Shown: positions 1 through 10,518, numbered from the stretch's first letter. The stretch: DNA of 46,056 bases from an uncultured Gammaproteobacteria bacterium (GCA_937922735.1 CALAJL010000087.1:1-46056), one strand, 5' to 3'. Notes: generated by a model from the letters alone, not told the origin. Numbers and translations: made by a program.

Positions 1-1
1 A

Positions 2-214
2 ATACCTACTAACATTAAGTGGATTGCTACGGCGCCAATAACAGCGTCTTATGCCATTACATTTATCATAGTTGATAATTTATACGTTATTAGCGGACTA
101 GGGATTGGATTAACTGCTTTACTAATATACTTGCACTCTAAACCTAGTGAAATACAAGTTATTCATCAAGCTACTTACTCACCGTCTCCAAAATTACATC
201 AGCCAGTAACTTAA
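2..214 (+). CDS. C-terminal fragment of an unidentified membrane protein
   Basis: An open frame enters from the left edge and ends at a TAA at 212-214, giving about 70 residues. The first 45 are strongly hydrophobic (two possible membrane segments, around APITASYAITFIIV and YVISGLGIGLTALLIYL), followed by a polar tail of about 25 residues. The last 44 bases overlap the 3' end of the convergent oxyR gene. I do not recognise the family. It is a plausible gene end because hydrophobic, uninterrupted frames of this kind are uncommon by chance, but the start is missing, so this is a modest-confidence call. Confidence 0.4.
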   Translation: MPTNIKWIATAPITASYAITFIIVDNLYVISGLGIGLTALLIYLHSKPSEIQVIHQATYSPSPKLHQPVT

Positions 215-1070
215 ACTCATATTGTCTTACACTCGCTTTTCGCCATGCGAGGCCTATTTCTCGGTAAGATTTATCTTTTAAGTCTTTTGTCAACACCTTA
301 GTGTTTTTTAGCAAACCACTGTCGATGGCCATTTGCGGAATAAAGGTAACTCCTAAATCACTATCCACCATCTGAATTAAGCTATATAAACCACTTGCTG
401 AGAATTTACTGATATTGCCTTTACGTGCAATGCTACAAGCGCTTAAGGCATGGTCTCGCAAACAATGTCCATCAGCTAATAACATAATTGCTTCCGTATT
501 ATTTTTACTAGGAGTAAACTTTTCTGGATCAATAAGTGAAGTGCCTTTTTTATAGGCTAGCTTAAACGGGTCATTGAATATAGAAATAGTTTCTGTGTTT
601 TGTAACTCAAAGGGTAACGCGAGCAATAACACATCCAACTCTCCCTCTAATAACTGGGTATGTATTTTTTTAGTCTGTTCCTCAATTAAATATAATTCAA
701 GCTTGGGATATTTTTTGCGAATCTTAGGAAGAATTTTTGGCAATAGAAATGGTGCAATCGTTGGAATGATACCCATCTTTAGCACACCACTAAGTGGCTC
801 TTGTATTGATTTTGCAATATCAACGATACCTTCCATATCAAACAAGGCCAAGCGAGCTTGCTGAGCTACTAATTTTCCTGCTGAAGTAAACACAACACTC
901 CGGTTGGTACGATCCACCAATGATGCATTGAGTAGTGTTTCTAAGTCCTTGATGGCCACACTAAAAGCAGACTGGGTAACAAAACAGGATTCTGCTGCAT
1001 GACCAAAATGTAAGTGTTTCTCTAGAGCAACTAAGTAACGCAGCTGTTTGACGGTAGGTAAATTAATCAT
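171..1070 (-). CDS. oxyR: OxyR-type hydrogen peroxide-sensing LysR regulator
   Basis: A 299-residue LysR-type transcription factor. The N-terminal winged helix-turn-helix (about residues 5-63) resembles OxyR, with the family motif VKQLRYLVALEKHLHFGHAAESC. The C-terminal sensor domain contains GHCLRDHALSAC with Cys203 and Cys212, nine residues apart, exactly the spacing of the peroxide-reactive disulfide pair of E. coli OxyR (Cys199/Cys208). In characterised members, disulfide formation activates catalase, alkyl hydroperoxide reductase and related defence genes. No such target adjoins it on the same transcript, but a secreted redoxin lies about 0.9 kb upstream. The length matches the family (about 305). 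It is transcribed alone, convergent with the fragment at the left edge. Confidence 0.9.
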   Translation of the reverse strand: MINLPTVKQLRYLVALEKHLHFGHAAESCFVTQSAFSVAIKDLETLLNASLVDRTNRSVVFTSAGKLVAQQARLALFDMEGIVDIAKSIQEPLSGVLKMGIIPTIAPFLLPKILPKIRKKYPKLELYLIEEQTKKIHTQLLEGELDVLLLALPFELQNTETISIFNDPFKLAYKKGTSLIDPEKFTPSKNNTEAIMLLADGHCLRDHALSACSIARKGNISKFSASGLYSLIQMVDSDLGVTFIPQMAIDSGLLKNTKVLTKDLKDKSYREIGLAWRKASVRQYEFKLLADVILETVSK

Positions 1071-1120
1071 ACATAAAACCGATTGCTACAATGTAAATAA
1101 TGAAATTTACTTATAGCAAA

Positions 1121-1149
1121 TTTAAACTAGAATTACTAACTATTGTAAA
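1121..1149 (-). promoter_or_regulatory. candidate oxyR promoter
   Basis: On the minus strand TTTACA (1144-1149) and TTTAAA (1121-1126) are separated by 17 bases, a reasonable but imperfect sigma-70 pair (5/6 and 4/6 matches). It would give a leader of about 45 bases before the oxyR ATG. Confidence 0.3.
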
Positions 1150-1175
1150 GATCTGACTAGATTAAAGAAAATATT

Positions 1176-1279
1176 CATTGCCCTAGAGATTAAAATACAA
1201 AGGTTTCAAGGAATACTCCTCCCTCCCAATTTCCTTATATATCTTTGAATACTCTGTTTTGCTAGGGCAATGTTTTTTT
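1176..1279 (+). other. Structured inverted-repeat element with C-rich loop and T7 tail (candidate small RNA or terminator)
   Basis: CATTGCCCTAG (1176-1186) and CTAGGGCAATG (1262-1272) form a perfect 11-bp inverted repeat 75 bases apart, followed on the plus strand by seven T residues (1273-1279). Inside are two further nested helices, CAAAG/CTTTG (1198-1202 with 1243-1247) and AAGGAA/TTCCTT (1208-1213 with 1231-1236). They close a 17-base loop containing CTCCTCCCTCCC, complementary to Shine-Dalgarno sequence. Read on the minus strand it would lie just after the DUF805 stop codon, with a GGA-rich loop. No strong promoter is visible for a plus-strand transcript. It could be a small RNA gene, a 3' UTR structure or a bidirectional terminator. 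Confidence 0.5.
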
Positions 1280-1280
1280 G

Positions 1281-1892
1281 TTAATTGGTTTCTGATTCTT
1301 CAATCATTTGCTGGATGCGTTCTTGTGCATCTTGACTAGACTCGAGCGCTTGTTGTGCACGAAGGCTATAGTCTTGATATGCTGGAATTGCAATCGCAGC
1401 CAAAATTCCAACTAATGCGATAACTATGGGAATAAGTAAACCTACAATCTTAATTCCTGTTGGATTTTCATTTGGCTGAGGTCCATATGAATTTGACCCT
1501 TTAGTCCCAGGCCAAAATAAAACATATAAGGCAAAAATAATTCCCACAAAAGGAACATACATTAGTATTTGCCACCAACCACTTCTATCTAGATCATTCA
1601 ACCTACGTCTTACTAAGATAATTGAAATTATAATCAGAGGTAAATATAGAGCAATTAATAGTAACGCTGAGGTTACACCTGATATGTCAGTTAAAACGGT
1701 AGCAATGGATGGAATAAGAAATGCCGCTATGCCTATTAAGAACAACGTTATTATCGTAAAAAGCATTCCATAAGCTAAATACCTTAATCTGCCTATTCTT
1801 CCATTGATTACAAATATTTTTGGTTGATAGGTTTCGGCAGATGCAGTTGCTGGGTTTGATTTCGGGCTTTCATATGGATTATTAGTTTCCAT
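1281..1892 (-). CDS. DUF805 membrane protein with pilin-like C-terminal segment
   Basis: A 203-residue membrane protein. Residues 31-136 carry the DUF805 signatures: GRIGRLRY (31-38), the RRRLNDLDRSGWW turn (95-107) and WPGTKGSNSYG (127-137), with about four hydrophobic segments. DUF805 proteins are inner-membrane proteins without an agreed biochemical role. After the domain comes one more hydrophobic stretch, residues 158-175 (IALVGILAAIAIPAYQDY), resembling the N-terminal helix of type IV pilins, then a polar, Gln/Glu-rich tail. The N-terminal 25 residues are polar and probably cytoplasmic. An AGGA-type ribosome site precedes the ATG by about 7 bases. It follows the redoxin gene after 91 bases and may have its own promoter. 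Confidence 0.8.
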   Translation of the reverse strand: METNNPYESPKSNPATASAETYQPKIFVINGRIGRLRYLAYGMLFTIITLFLIGIAAFLIPSIATVLTDISGVTSALLLIALYLPLIIISIILVRRRLNDLDRSGWWQILMYVPFVGIIFALYVLFWPGTKGSNSYGPQPNENPTGIKIVGLLIPIVIALVGILAAIAIPAYQDYSLRAQQALESSQDAQERIQQMIEESETN

Positions 1893-1929
1893 AAATATTC
1901 CTGGAGAGTTATAAGCGATATTTTTCTTA

Positions 1930-1955
1930 ATGTGTTATTTGAATGATTAACACAT
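1930..1955. repeat. 8-bp inverted repeat upstream of the DUF805 gene
   Basis: ATGTGTTA (1930-1937) and TAACACAT (1948-1955) form a perfect 8-bp inverted repeat around a 10-base spacer in the gap between the redoxin and DUF805 genes. There is no T-tract on either side, so it looks more like an operator or RNA-processing hairpin than an intrinsic terminator. Confidence 0.4.
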
Positions 1956-1983
1956 CATACGAAGCTAGTAGATGAGCTATTAG

Positions 1984-2571
1984 TTAATGAATAATATCTA
2001 GAAATTCTAAAATTTCATCTGCTGTTGCTCGGCCGCGGTGGTTATCACTTACTTTAGAGTACTGAACATAACCGTCATGATCGATTACTAATGCTGCTGG
2101 ATATGCAGTTTCATCTGGTGCATTCCATCTAAGACCTAGATGATTTGTAATAGCATAATCACTATCAATAACGAAAATAAAATTACTTGGTAAATCCTCT
2201 ACTTCTTCTAATGGTGCTGTAAATTCTTTAGCACGTGTATCCAGATTGTTTACTTCTCCAGGATAGATAAATACAACAGGCGTATTTCTTTGTTGTTCAA
2301 ATTCTTTTGCTTTAGCAATATAGCCTGCAACTTGAGTTGAACATACTGGGCATTGCTTACCAGGGAATCCGCGGAGCATGACAATTACTACAGAGCCTTT
2401 TTCAACTGCTTTTGAAAGTTGAAACGAACCACCATTCATGGTGACACCAGAAAAATCCTCTAATAACGTACCTTCTTTAGGACCAATCTGAATATCGCCA
2501 GCATATGAATAACCTGTTAAACAAATTAGAAGTAATAACGAAATAGTAGTAGCTAATTTTTTATTCATCAA
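1984..2571 (-). CDS. Secreted redoxin / peroxiredoxin-like protein (CPVC motif)
   Basis: 195 residues with a Sec signal peptide (KK, then a hydrophobic run, ending near YSYA at residue 24), so it is probably periplasmic. The mature part has a thioredoxin/AhpC-TSA fold pattern: VVIVMLRGFPGKQCPVC, with Cys74 and Cys77 placed as in redoxins, and later FIFVIDSDYAITNHLGLRW and YPAALVIDHDGYVQY. It resembles peroxiredoxin-like AhpC/TSA proteins, which reduce peroxides or act as thiol oxidoreductases; the substrate cannot be told from sequence. It starts 31 bases after the glmS stop and is probably cotranscribed with glmU-glmS. An ATG at the second codon is an equally possible start. Confidence 0.75.
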   Translation of the reverse strand: MMNKKLATTISLLLLICLTGYSYAGDIQIGPKEGTLLEDFSGVTMNGGSFQLSKAVEKGSVVIVMLRGFPGKQCPVCSTQVAGYIAKAKEFEQQRNTPVVFIYPGEVNNLDTRAKEFTAPLEEVEDLPSNFIFVIDSDYAITNHLGLRWNAPDETAYPAALVIDHDGYVQYSKVSDNHRGRATADEILEFLDIIH

Positions 2572-2602
2572 AGTGCCTAATTCTATTTGGAGAATAACAA
2601 GA

Positions 2603-4432
2603 CTATTCCACTGTCACCGACTTAGCAAGATTACGTGGTTGATCCACATCAGTGCCTTTTAGTATTGCTACATGATACGCAAGCAATTGGAGAGGAATAG
2701 TGAATAATATAGGAGCGACTGCATTATCAGGAGCATCTACTTCTATAACAATAGTATCAGGCTCTGATAAAAAGCCTGAACTAACATCTGCAAATACATG
2801 CAGTACACCACCACGTGCACGGACTTCTTCAAGATTGGATTTTAATTTTTCTAGCAGCTCATCATTCGGTGCTACTGCTATAATAGGCATTTTATCGTCT
2901 ACTAATGCTATTGGCCCATGTTTAAGTTCACCTGCTGGATAAGCCTCAGCATGTATATACGATATTTCTTTTAGCTTTAGCGCACCTTCCATGGCTACTG
3001 GGTGATGAGAACCACGCCCGAGGAACAATGCATTATTTTTATCACCATAGTGTTTGGCTAATTTTTTAATTTTCCCGTCTAACTCTAGAACACTATTAAT
3101 TCGGGCAGGTAAGTTGGTCAACTGTTCAACTAGAATTTTTTCCATCTCGTCATGCATACCATGACGTCGACCTGCTGTGATCACTAGTAACAACAATGCA
3201 ATTAACTGTGTAGTAAAAGCCTTAGTGGATGCAACACCGATTTCTGGACCGGCATGTGTCATAAGCACTAAATCAGATTCCCGCACTAATGAACTTTCAG
3301 GCACGTTACATATAACCAAAGAACCCACATATCCTTCTTGTTTCGCTTGTTGTAATGCCGCTAATGTATCGGCTGTCTCACCAGATTGAGAGATCGTTAC
3401 AAACAATGTGCCGGGTTGAACAACATGTTTTCGATAGCGAAATTCGCTAGCCACATCAATAAAACATGGAATACCGGCTAATTCTTCAAACCAAAATTTT
3501 GCAATCAAACCAGAATGGTAACTGGTACCACACGCGATAATCTGAATTATTTTTGTTTGATCTAGTATTTCTTTTGCTTTAGGGCCTAAGATTTGCTCAG
3601 CGACACGACCATTAATTAATCTACCTTCAAGAGTGTCTGAGATGGCTTGTGGTTGCTCATATATTTCTTTGAGCATGTAATGCGGATAACCACCTTTTTC
3701 TACCGCGTCTGCTGATAGTTTGCTTATTTTTGATTCCCTTTTAACCAATGTTCCCGTGTGATCAAGTATGCTAATTGCATCACGTGTGATTTCTGCAATA
3801 TCACCATTTTCTAAAAATATAAATTCGTTAGTTTCTTTTAATAAGGCTTGTACATCTGATGCAATATAATTTCCTTTATCACCTATTCCTAGAACTAAAG
3901 GACTACCATTTCGTGCGGCAATTAATTTATCAGGATCATTTTTATCAATCACCCCTAATGCATAGGCTCCTTTGAGGTCTTTAATGGTATTACTAACCGC
4001 TTGATAGAGTGTGAGCTCTTGATCTAAATAGTGAACAATTTGATGAGCAATAACCTCAGTATCTGTTTCTGAAGTAAAACTGAATCCTTGCTTAATTTGT
4101 TGTTCTTTTAATTCTTCGAAATTTTCAATGATGCCGTTATGAACAATCGCAACACGGTTATTACAGATATGTGGGTGAGCATTATTTTCTGCTGGAATGC
4201 CATGGGTTGCCCAGCGGGTATGCGCAATACCCAATTCACCAACTAAGGCACTTTGATCGAGAGCTTTGCTTAATTCACTTACTTTGCCGGTTCTACGTAC
4301 GCGGTCAATGGTTCCGTTTGTCAGCACAGCCATCCCAGCCGAGTCATAGCCTCGATATTCTAAACGGCGTAATCCCTCTAATAATACTGGTGATACATCT
4401 CGATTAGCGATCGCTCCAACAATTCCACACAT
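2603..4432 (-). CDS. glmS: Glutamine-fructose-6-phosphate aminotransferase (isomerizing)
   Basis: Makes glucosamine-6-phosphate from fructose-6-phosphate and glutamine, the first committed step to UDP-N-acetylglucosamine for peptidoglycan and lipopolysaccharide. The start was set at 4432 because the enzyme needs Cys immediately after the initiator Met: MCGIVGAIANRDVSP begins the N-terminal-nucleophile glutaminase domain (1-240). A longer upstream frame exists but would bury that cysteine and run into glmU. Two SIS sugar-isomerase domains follow (ACGTSYHSG, SQSGETADTLAAL, GRGSHHPVAMEGALKLKEISYIHAEAY). The C terminus NLAKSVTVE is typical. Length is 609 residues, the same as in E. coli. It is 25 bases downstream of glmU, the usual glmU-glmS pair. 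Confidence 0.97.
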   Translation of the reverse strand: MCGIVGAIANRDVSPVLLEGLRRLEYRGYDSAGMAVLTNGTIDRVRRTGKVSELSKALDQSALVGELGIAHTRWATHGIPAENNAHPHICNNRVAIVHNGIIENFEELKEQQIKQGFSFTSETDTEVIAHQIVHYLDQELTLYQAVSNTIKDLKGAYALGVIDKNDPDKLIAARNGSPLVLGIGDKGNYIASDVQALLKETNEFIFLENGDIAEITRDAISILDHTGTLVKRESKISKLSADAVEKGGYPHYMLKEIYEQPQAISDTLEGRLINGRVAEQILGPKAKEILDQTKIIQIIACGTSYHSGLIAKFWFEELAGIPCFIDVASEFRYRKHVVQPGTLFVTISQSGETADTLAALQQAKQEGYVGSLVICNVPESSLVRESDLVLMTHAGPEIGVASTKAFTTQLIALLLLVITAGRRHGMHDEMEKILVEQLTNLPARINSVLELDGKIKKLAKHYGDKNNALFLGRGSHHPVAMEGALKLKEISYIHAEAYPAGELKHGPIALVDDKMPIIAVAPNDELLEKLKSNLEEVRARGGVLHVFADVSSGFLSEPDTIVIEVDAPDNAVAPILFTIPLQLLAYHVAILKGTDVDQPRNLAKSVTVE

Positions 4433-4457
4433 ATATTTTTCTACTTTATTTGAATAT

Positions 4458-5891
4458 TTATTTAGGCTTTTTTTGTGGCCGTTGCCAATTATCAATAGTG
4501 AATTGTTTACTACGTGCCAATGTTAATTTTTGTTCAGGAGTATCTTTTGTAATGGTTGAACCTGCCCCAATTGTTGCTCCATCGCCTATAGTCACAGGAG
4601 CTACAAATTGAGTATCTGAACCAACGAATACATTATCACCAATAATAGTGCGGTGTTTGTTAGCTCCGTCATAATTACAGGTTATTGTCCCTGCTCCAAT
4701 GTTTACGTTTTCGCCGACCTCACTATCACCGATATAGCTTAAGTGATTAATTTTACTACCCGCTTTGACATCAGCTTTCTTAATTTCTACAAAGTTACCA
4801 ACTTTTACCTTATTTCCTAAATTTGTATCTGGGCGGATACGTGCATAGGGGCCCACTTCACATTTTTCACCTATGTTGGCATTCTCAATATGACAATTTG
4901 CGAGAATATTCGTACCAGCTTTGATTTTCGAGTTAATAATGACAGCATTTGCACCAATAGATACGCCATCACCAAATTCATTGTCGCCTATAAATATACT
5001 ATTGATATCAATTTCTACATCTTTACCCGTAATCAAACTTCCACGCACATCTATACGATTTGAATCAATAAGCGTTACACCATTCGTCATTAATTTTTCT
5101 GCGATTCGTTGCTGTATTATTCGCTCAACTTGTGAGAGATTCATTTTATTATTCACACCGAGAATTTCTTTCTCGTCGTTACAAACTATTGCTTCAACGA
5201 TTTGCTTTTGTTTTACAGCTAATGCTATACAGTCTGTTAGGTAATATTCTTGTTGAGCATTATCGTTACTTATTTTTCCTAACCATTCTTTTAGGTGGCC
5301 GGCTTGTGCTGCCAAAATACCAGAATTTATTTCTTTAATTTTTAAGGTTATTGAATCAGCATCTTTCTGTTCAACTATTGCTTTAACATTTTTAACAGAG
5401 TCATTTAATACATCATTCATGCTTCTTTGAATTTCGCCCTGTGAATACGTATCGTTAGTACCTTCACGAACGATACGCCCATACCCAGTGGGATCATCTA
5501 GCATCGCTGACAATAGAACTAATTCTTTAGCCGATAATTCATTTATAAGTTGTTGCAATGTATCTATTTTAAGTAATGGCACATCACCATATAAAATTAA
5601 TACATTTTGTTGATCATTTTTAATATGTGGGAGAGCTTGTTGCACTGCATGACCTGTGCCTAACTGCTCTTCTTGCAAACACCAGGTTATAGCATCATTT
5701 TGAATAGTTTCTTTTACTAGTTCTGCACCATGTCCAATTACTACATGAATTGCATCAGGTGATAGTTTTTGTGCAGTATCAATTACATGAGCCAACATCG
5801 ATTTACCAGCTACTTTATGAAGCACCTTTGGCAAATCACTATGCATGCGTGTACCTTTACCCGCTGCAAGAATGATAATTTCTAAACCCAT
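4458..5891 (-). CDS. glmU: Bifunctional GlcNAc-1-phosphate uridyltransferase / glucosamine-1-phosphate acetyltransferase
   Basis: Performs the last two steps to UDP-N-acetylglucosamine: acetylation of glucosamine-1-phosphate by the C-terminal domain and uridylyl transfer by the N-terminal domain. The nucleotidyltransferase signature LAAGKGTRMHSDLPKVLH is at residues 8-25. The second half has left-handed beta-helix hexapeptide repeats (IGDNEFGDGVSIGANAVI, GPYARIRPDTNLG, VGSDTQFVAPVTIGDG). Length is 477 against about 456 in E. coli. No Shine-Dalgarno sequence precedes the ATG (upstream is TAATTATTTAAT). It lies 194 bases after atpC, with a probable terminator between, so it may be transcribed separately from the atp operon. 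Confidence 0.97.
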   Translation of the reverse strand: MGLEIIILAAGKGTRMHSDLPKVLHKVAGKSMLAHVIDTAQKLSPDAIHVVIGHGAELVKETIQNDAITWCLQEEQLGTGHAVQQALPHIKNDQQNVLILYGDVPLLKIDTLQQLINELSAKELVLLSAMLDDPTGYGRIVREGTNDTYSQGEIQRSMNDVLNDSVKNVKAIVEQKDADSITLKIKEINSGILAAQAGHLKEWLGKISNDNAQQEYYLTDCIALAVKQKQIVEAIVCNDEKEILGVNNKMNLSQVERIIQQRIAEKLMTNGVTLIDSNRIDVRGSLITGKDVEIDINSIFIGDNEFGDGVSIGANAVIINSKIKAGTNILANCHIENANIGEKCEVGPYARIRPDTNLGNKVKVGNFVEIKKADVKAGSKINHLSYIGDSEVGENVNIGAGTITCNYDGANKHRTIIGDNVFVGSDTQFVAPVTIGDGATIGAGSTITKDTPEQKLTLARSKQFTIDNWQRPQKKPK

Positions 5892-5993
5892 ATTAAATAA
5901 TTATGTTTATATACAAAGGAGGATATCAGTAACACATGAATAGTTTGTTTACATGCATCAACTTTTACAACAGTTTATGACAAACTGGCAAAG

Positions 5994-6053
5994 AAAAAAA
6001 AGTTTAATCAGAATAGATGGGTTAACAGCCAGATAAGCCGCTACTCAAACTTT
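5994..6053 (-). terminator. Probable rho-independent terminator after atpC
   Basis: On the minus strand AAAGTTT followed directly by GAGTAG (6041-6053) can pair with CTATTC (6011-6016) and AAACTTT (5999-6005), with a 5-base bulge and one G-U pair. Eight T residues follow (5994-6001). The loop is long (about 24 bases), so strength is uncertain. Confidence 0.45.
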
Positions 6054-6085
6054 ACAAAAGTATTGATCGGGTTTAAGGTCTTGTT

Positions 6086-6514
6086 TTACTTGCGTATTTT
6101 ACGCATTCTTTCAATCATGCGCAGCTGCTCAGCTGCCCTGACTAACTCGGCTTGTGCTTTCGCAGCATCAAAATCACCTTGTTGATCTTTAAGTGCTTCT
6201 TCAGCGCGTTGCTTAGCTTCTAGGGCTTTTGCTTCATCTAGATCTTCTGCGCGTATGGCAGTATCAGAAAGAACGGTCACTACACCTGGTTGAACTTCAA
6301 GAATGCCGCCAGATACATAAAGGTACTGGTCTTCTTCACCTTCAACTTCAATCTTTAATTCTCCAGGGCGTAACCCAGTAACCAATGGAGTATGGCGGGG
6401 ATAGATACCAACATCACCCATTTGTGCAGGCGCAAATACTGCGCTAATCGTGCCAGAGAATAATTCTTTCTCAGCACTGACTACATCAAGATGCATAGTG
6501 GTATTTTCAGCCAT
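6086..6514 (-). CDS. atpC: ATP synthase F1 epsilon subunit
   Basis: 142 residues, with the N-terminal beta-barrel (MHLDVVSAEKELFSGTISAVFAPAQMGDVGIYPRHTPLVTGLRPGELKI) and a C-terminal two-helix region rich in Ala, Glu, Lys and Arg (DEAKALEAKQRAEEAL to the end). Epsilon belongs to the central stalk, links gamma to the c-ring and inhibits ATP hydrolysis in bacteria. Its start abuts the atpD stop codon, and it is the last gene of the operon, followed by a probable terminator. Confidence 0.95.
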   Translation of the reverse strand: MAENTTMHLDVVSAEKELFSGTISAVFAPAQMGDVGIYPRHTPLVTGLRPGELKIEVEGEEDQYLYVSGGILEVQPGVVTVLSDTAIRAEDLDEAKALEAKQRAEEALKDQQGDFDAAKAQAELVRAAEQLRMIERMRKIRK

Positions 6515-7906
<1,392 letters not shown>

Positions 7907-7966
7907 TTAGCTCTTAATTTATTAATACTATTTCAATTCTGTTTTTCAAATACTTTGCTATGTTTG

Positions 7967-8830
7967 TTACACCGCTGCAGCACCACCGACAATTTCTGAT
8001 ATTTCTTGTGTAATTGCTGCTTGTCGTGCTTTGTTGTATGCCAATTCCAAATCTGAGATAAGGTCGCCAGCATTATCCGATGCACTTTTCATCGCCACCA
8101 TTCTTGCTGACATTTCACATGCAACGTTTTCAACGACACCTTGATAAACGATAGATTCTGCGTAGCGTGTAAGTAAACTATCTAACACTGTCTTGGCATC
8201 TGGCTCATAAATGTAGTCCCAATGGTGTTTCAACTCATCGTTATCTTCTGCAGCAAGCGGAAGCAATGGAGATACTTTAGGCTCTTGTGTCATGGAGTTT
8301 ATAAATTCATTTTCAACTAAATACAAACGATCGATTTTTCCGTCTGTATAAGCATCTAGCATTGCTTTTATGGTTCCAATCAATTCATCTAAATGAACTT
8401 CGTCGCCTAACTGTGATACTTGTGAGACGATGTTTGCTGAAAACTTTTTAAAGAATTGTGTGGCTTTAGCGCCAATCAAACAAAAGTCAATTTCAATATT
8501 CTTTTCTTGCCACTGTTGCATATCTTTAACAGCAGCTTTAAATAAATTTACATTTAAGCCGCCACACAAACCACGGTCACTCGAAATAATGATGTAACCC
8601 ACGCGTTTGACTTCATCTCGATCTAGCAAGAAGGGATGATTATATTCAGTATTTGCATTTGCTAGATGACCTATGACATTACGCATTTTTGCAGCATAAG
8701 GACGTGTTGCGTTCATGCGATCTTTAGCTTTGCGCATTTTACTCGCTGCAACCATCTCCATGGCTTTAGTGATCTTTTGAGTATTTTTAATACTCGCAAT
8801 CTGCGTTCTAATTTCTTTTTCGTTTGCCAT
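7967..8830 (-). CDS. atpG: ATP synthase F1 gamma subunit
   Basis: 287 residues, the same length as in E. coli. The N-terminal helix [30 protein letters not shown] and the C-terminal helix ending [27 protein letters not shown] form the rotating coiled-coil shaft that couples proton flow through the c-ring to catalysis in beta. [11 protein letters not shown] is the conserved Rossmann-like segment. It lies between atpA and atpD in the standard order. Confidence 0.97.
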   Translation of the reverse strand: MANEKEIRTQIASIKNTQKITKAMEMVAASKMRKAKDRMNATRPYAAKMRNVIGHLANANTEYNHPFLLDRDEVKRVGYIIISSDRGLCGGLNVNLFKAAVKDMQQWQEKNIEIDFCLIGAKATQFFKKFSANIVSQVSQLGDEVHLDELIGTIKAMLDAYTDGKIDRLYLVENEFINSMTQEPKVSPLLPLAAEDNDELKHHWDYIYEPDAKTVLDSLLTRYAESIVYQGVVENVACEMSARMVAMKSASDNAGDLISDLELAYNKARQAAITQEISEIVGGAAAV

Positions 8831-8885
8831 TATTTATTAACTTAAAGATTTGCCTTTAGTTAGCTAGAAATAAAATTGTATATTT

Positions 8886-10427
8886 CTACCAAGTACCTTT
8901 TGCCTTGAAGTCTTCAATCGCTTTCGTTAGTGATGTTTCAATTTCGTCATTGTAATCACCAGTGTTATTAATATTGTCGACCAAATCTTTATATTGTGAA
9001 TTCATAAAATCATGCATAGATTTTTCAAAATCTACCACTTTATTTACATCAACATCATCGATATAACCTTTGTCGACTGCAAACAACGATAAGGACAATT
9101 CAGCAACGTTTAATGGTGCATATTGATTCTGTTTCATCAGTTCCATTACACGTTCACCACGCTCTAACTGCTTCCTAGTTTGTTCATCAAGATCTGATGC
9201 AAACTGAGAGAACGCTGCAAGTTCACGATATTGAGCTAGCGCTAATCGCACACCACCACCAAGCTTTTTAACAATCTTAGTTTGTGCAGCACCGCCTACA
9301 CGCGACACCGATAGACCCGCATTAATAGCCGGTCGAAATCCAGAGTTAAACAAATCACTTTCTAAGAAAATCTGACCATCTGTAATGGAGATTACGTTAG
9401 TTGGGACGAATGCCGATACGTCACCGGCTTGTGTTTCAATTATAGGTAATGCAGTTAATGAACCGGTTTTTCCTTTCACTTCACCTTTAGTAAATTCTTC
9501 AACATATTCTGCATTTACACGCGACGCACGCTCCAATAAACGTGAGTGTAAGTAAAATACATCGCCCGGATATGCTTCACGACCCGGTGGACGACGTAAC
9601 AATAATGATACTTGTCTATATGCCCAAGCCTGTTTGGTTAAATCATCATAAATGATTAATGCATCTTCACCGCGATCACGAAAGTACTCGCCCATTGAGC
9701 AACCAGAATAAGGGGCAATGTATTGCATTGCAGCTGATTCCGCTGCCGCAGCATTCACAATAATGGTGTGGCCCATTGCATCATGTTCTTCTAACTTGCG
9801 TACCACGTTGGCAACAGATGAATTCTTTTGTCCAATTGCGACATAGATACATTTAACACCAGTACCTTTCTGATTAATGATGGCATCAATCGCTACAGCG
9901 GTTTTACCTGTTTGACGATCACCAATAATTAATTCACGTTGGCCTCGACCAATGGGTACCATCGCATCAATAGACTTCAATCCTGTTTGAACAGGTTGAT
10001 CTACAGACTTACGTTCGATTACACCCGGTGCAATTTTTTCGATTGGTGCAGTTAATGAAGTTTTAATTGGACCTTTACCGTCAATAGGCTCACCCAAAGA
10101 ATTAACAACACGGCCTAATAGTTCTGGTCCAATTGGCACCTCAAGAATCCGGCCTGTACACGAAACTTTGTCACCTTCAGTAATCTGTTTGTAATCACCT
10201 AGCACTACAGCACCTACAGAGTCACGCTCTAAGTTAAGTGCCATACCAAAAGTATTATTTGGAAATTCCAACATTTCACCGGCCATCACATCGGCCAATC
10301 CATGTACACGCACAATACCGTCGGTTACACCTACTACAGTGCCCTCTGTACGCGCCTCAGCAACTGCATCAAAGTTTTCAATGCGGTTTTTTATGAGTTC
10401 GCTAATTTCTGTTGGGTTAAGTTGCAT
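8886..10427 (-). CDS. atpA: ATP synthase F1 alpha subunit
   Basis: 513 residues, identical in length to the E. coli protein. Walker A GDRQTGKT is at 169-176 and the alpha/beta family signature [13 protein letters not shown] is present near 365-377. Alpha carries the non-catalytic nucleotide sites and forms the hexamer with beta. The N terminus [19 protein letters not shown] is the segment that contacts the delta subunit. Spacing from atpH is 91 bases, the largest gap in the operon. Confidence 0.98.
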   Translation of the reverse strand: MQLNPTEISELIKNRIENFDAVAEARTEGTVVGVTDGIVRVHGLADVMAGEMLEFPNNTFGMALNLERDSVGAVVLGDYKQITEGDKVSCTGRILEVPIGPELLGRVVNSLGEPIDGKGPIKTSLTAPIEKIAPGVIERKSVDQPVQTGLKSIDAMVPIGRGQRELIIGDRQTGKTAVAIDAIINQKGTGVKCIYVAIGQKNSSVANVVRKLEEHDAMGHTIIVNAAAAESAAMQYIAPYSGCSMGEYFRDRGEDALIIYDDLTKQAWAYRQVSLLLRRPPGREAYPGDVFYLHSRLLERASRVNAEYVEEFTKGEVKGKTGSLTALPIIETQAGDVSAFVPTNVISITDGQIFLESDLFNSGFRPAINAGLSVSRVGGAAQTKIVKKLGGGVRLALAQYRELAAFSQFASDLDEQTRKQLERGERVMELMKQNQYAPLNVAELSLSLFAVDKGYIDDVDVNKVVDFEKSMHDFMNSQYKDLVDNINNTGDYNDEIETSLTKAIEDFKAKGTW

Positions 10428-10518
10428 GTTTCAAATCCTCTTATATACCTTTTTCGGTTTACCTTAGCGGTGTACCTATATTTGTTTACCCAGTACCTAA
10501 AATTAATTCTTAAATAAT

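Noticed and set aside
1113..1143. ATAG, CTAG and CTAT tetranucleotides upstream of oxyR as an OxyR binding site
   Set aside because: The spacing (14 and 13 bases) does not fit the 11-base periodicity of OxyR sites.
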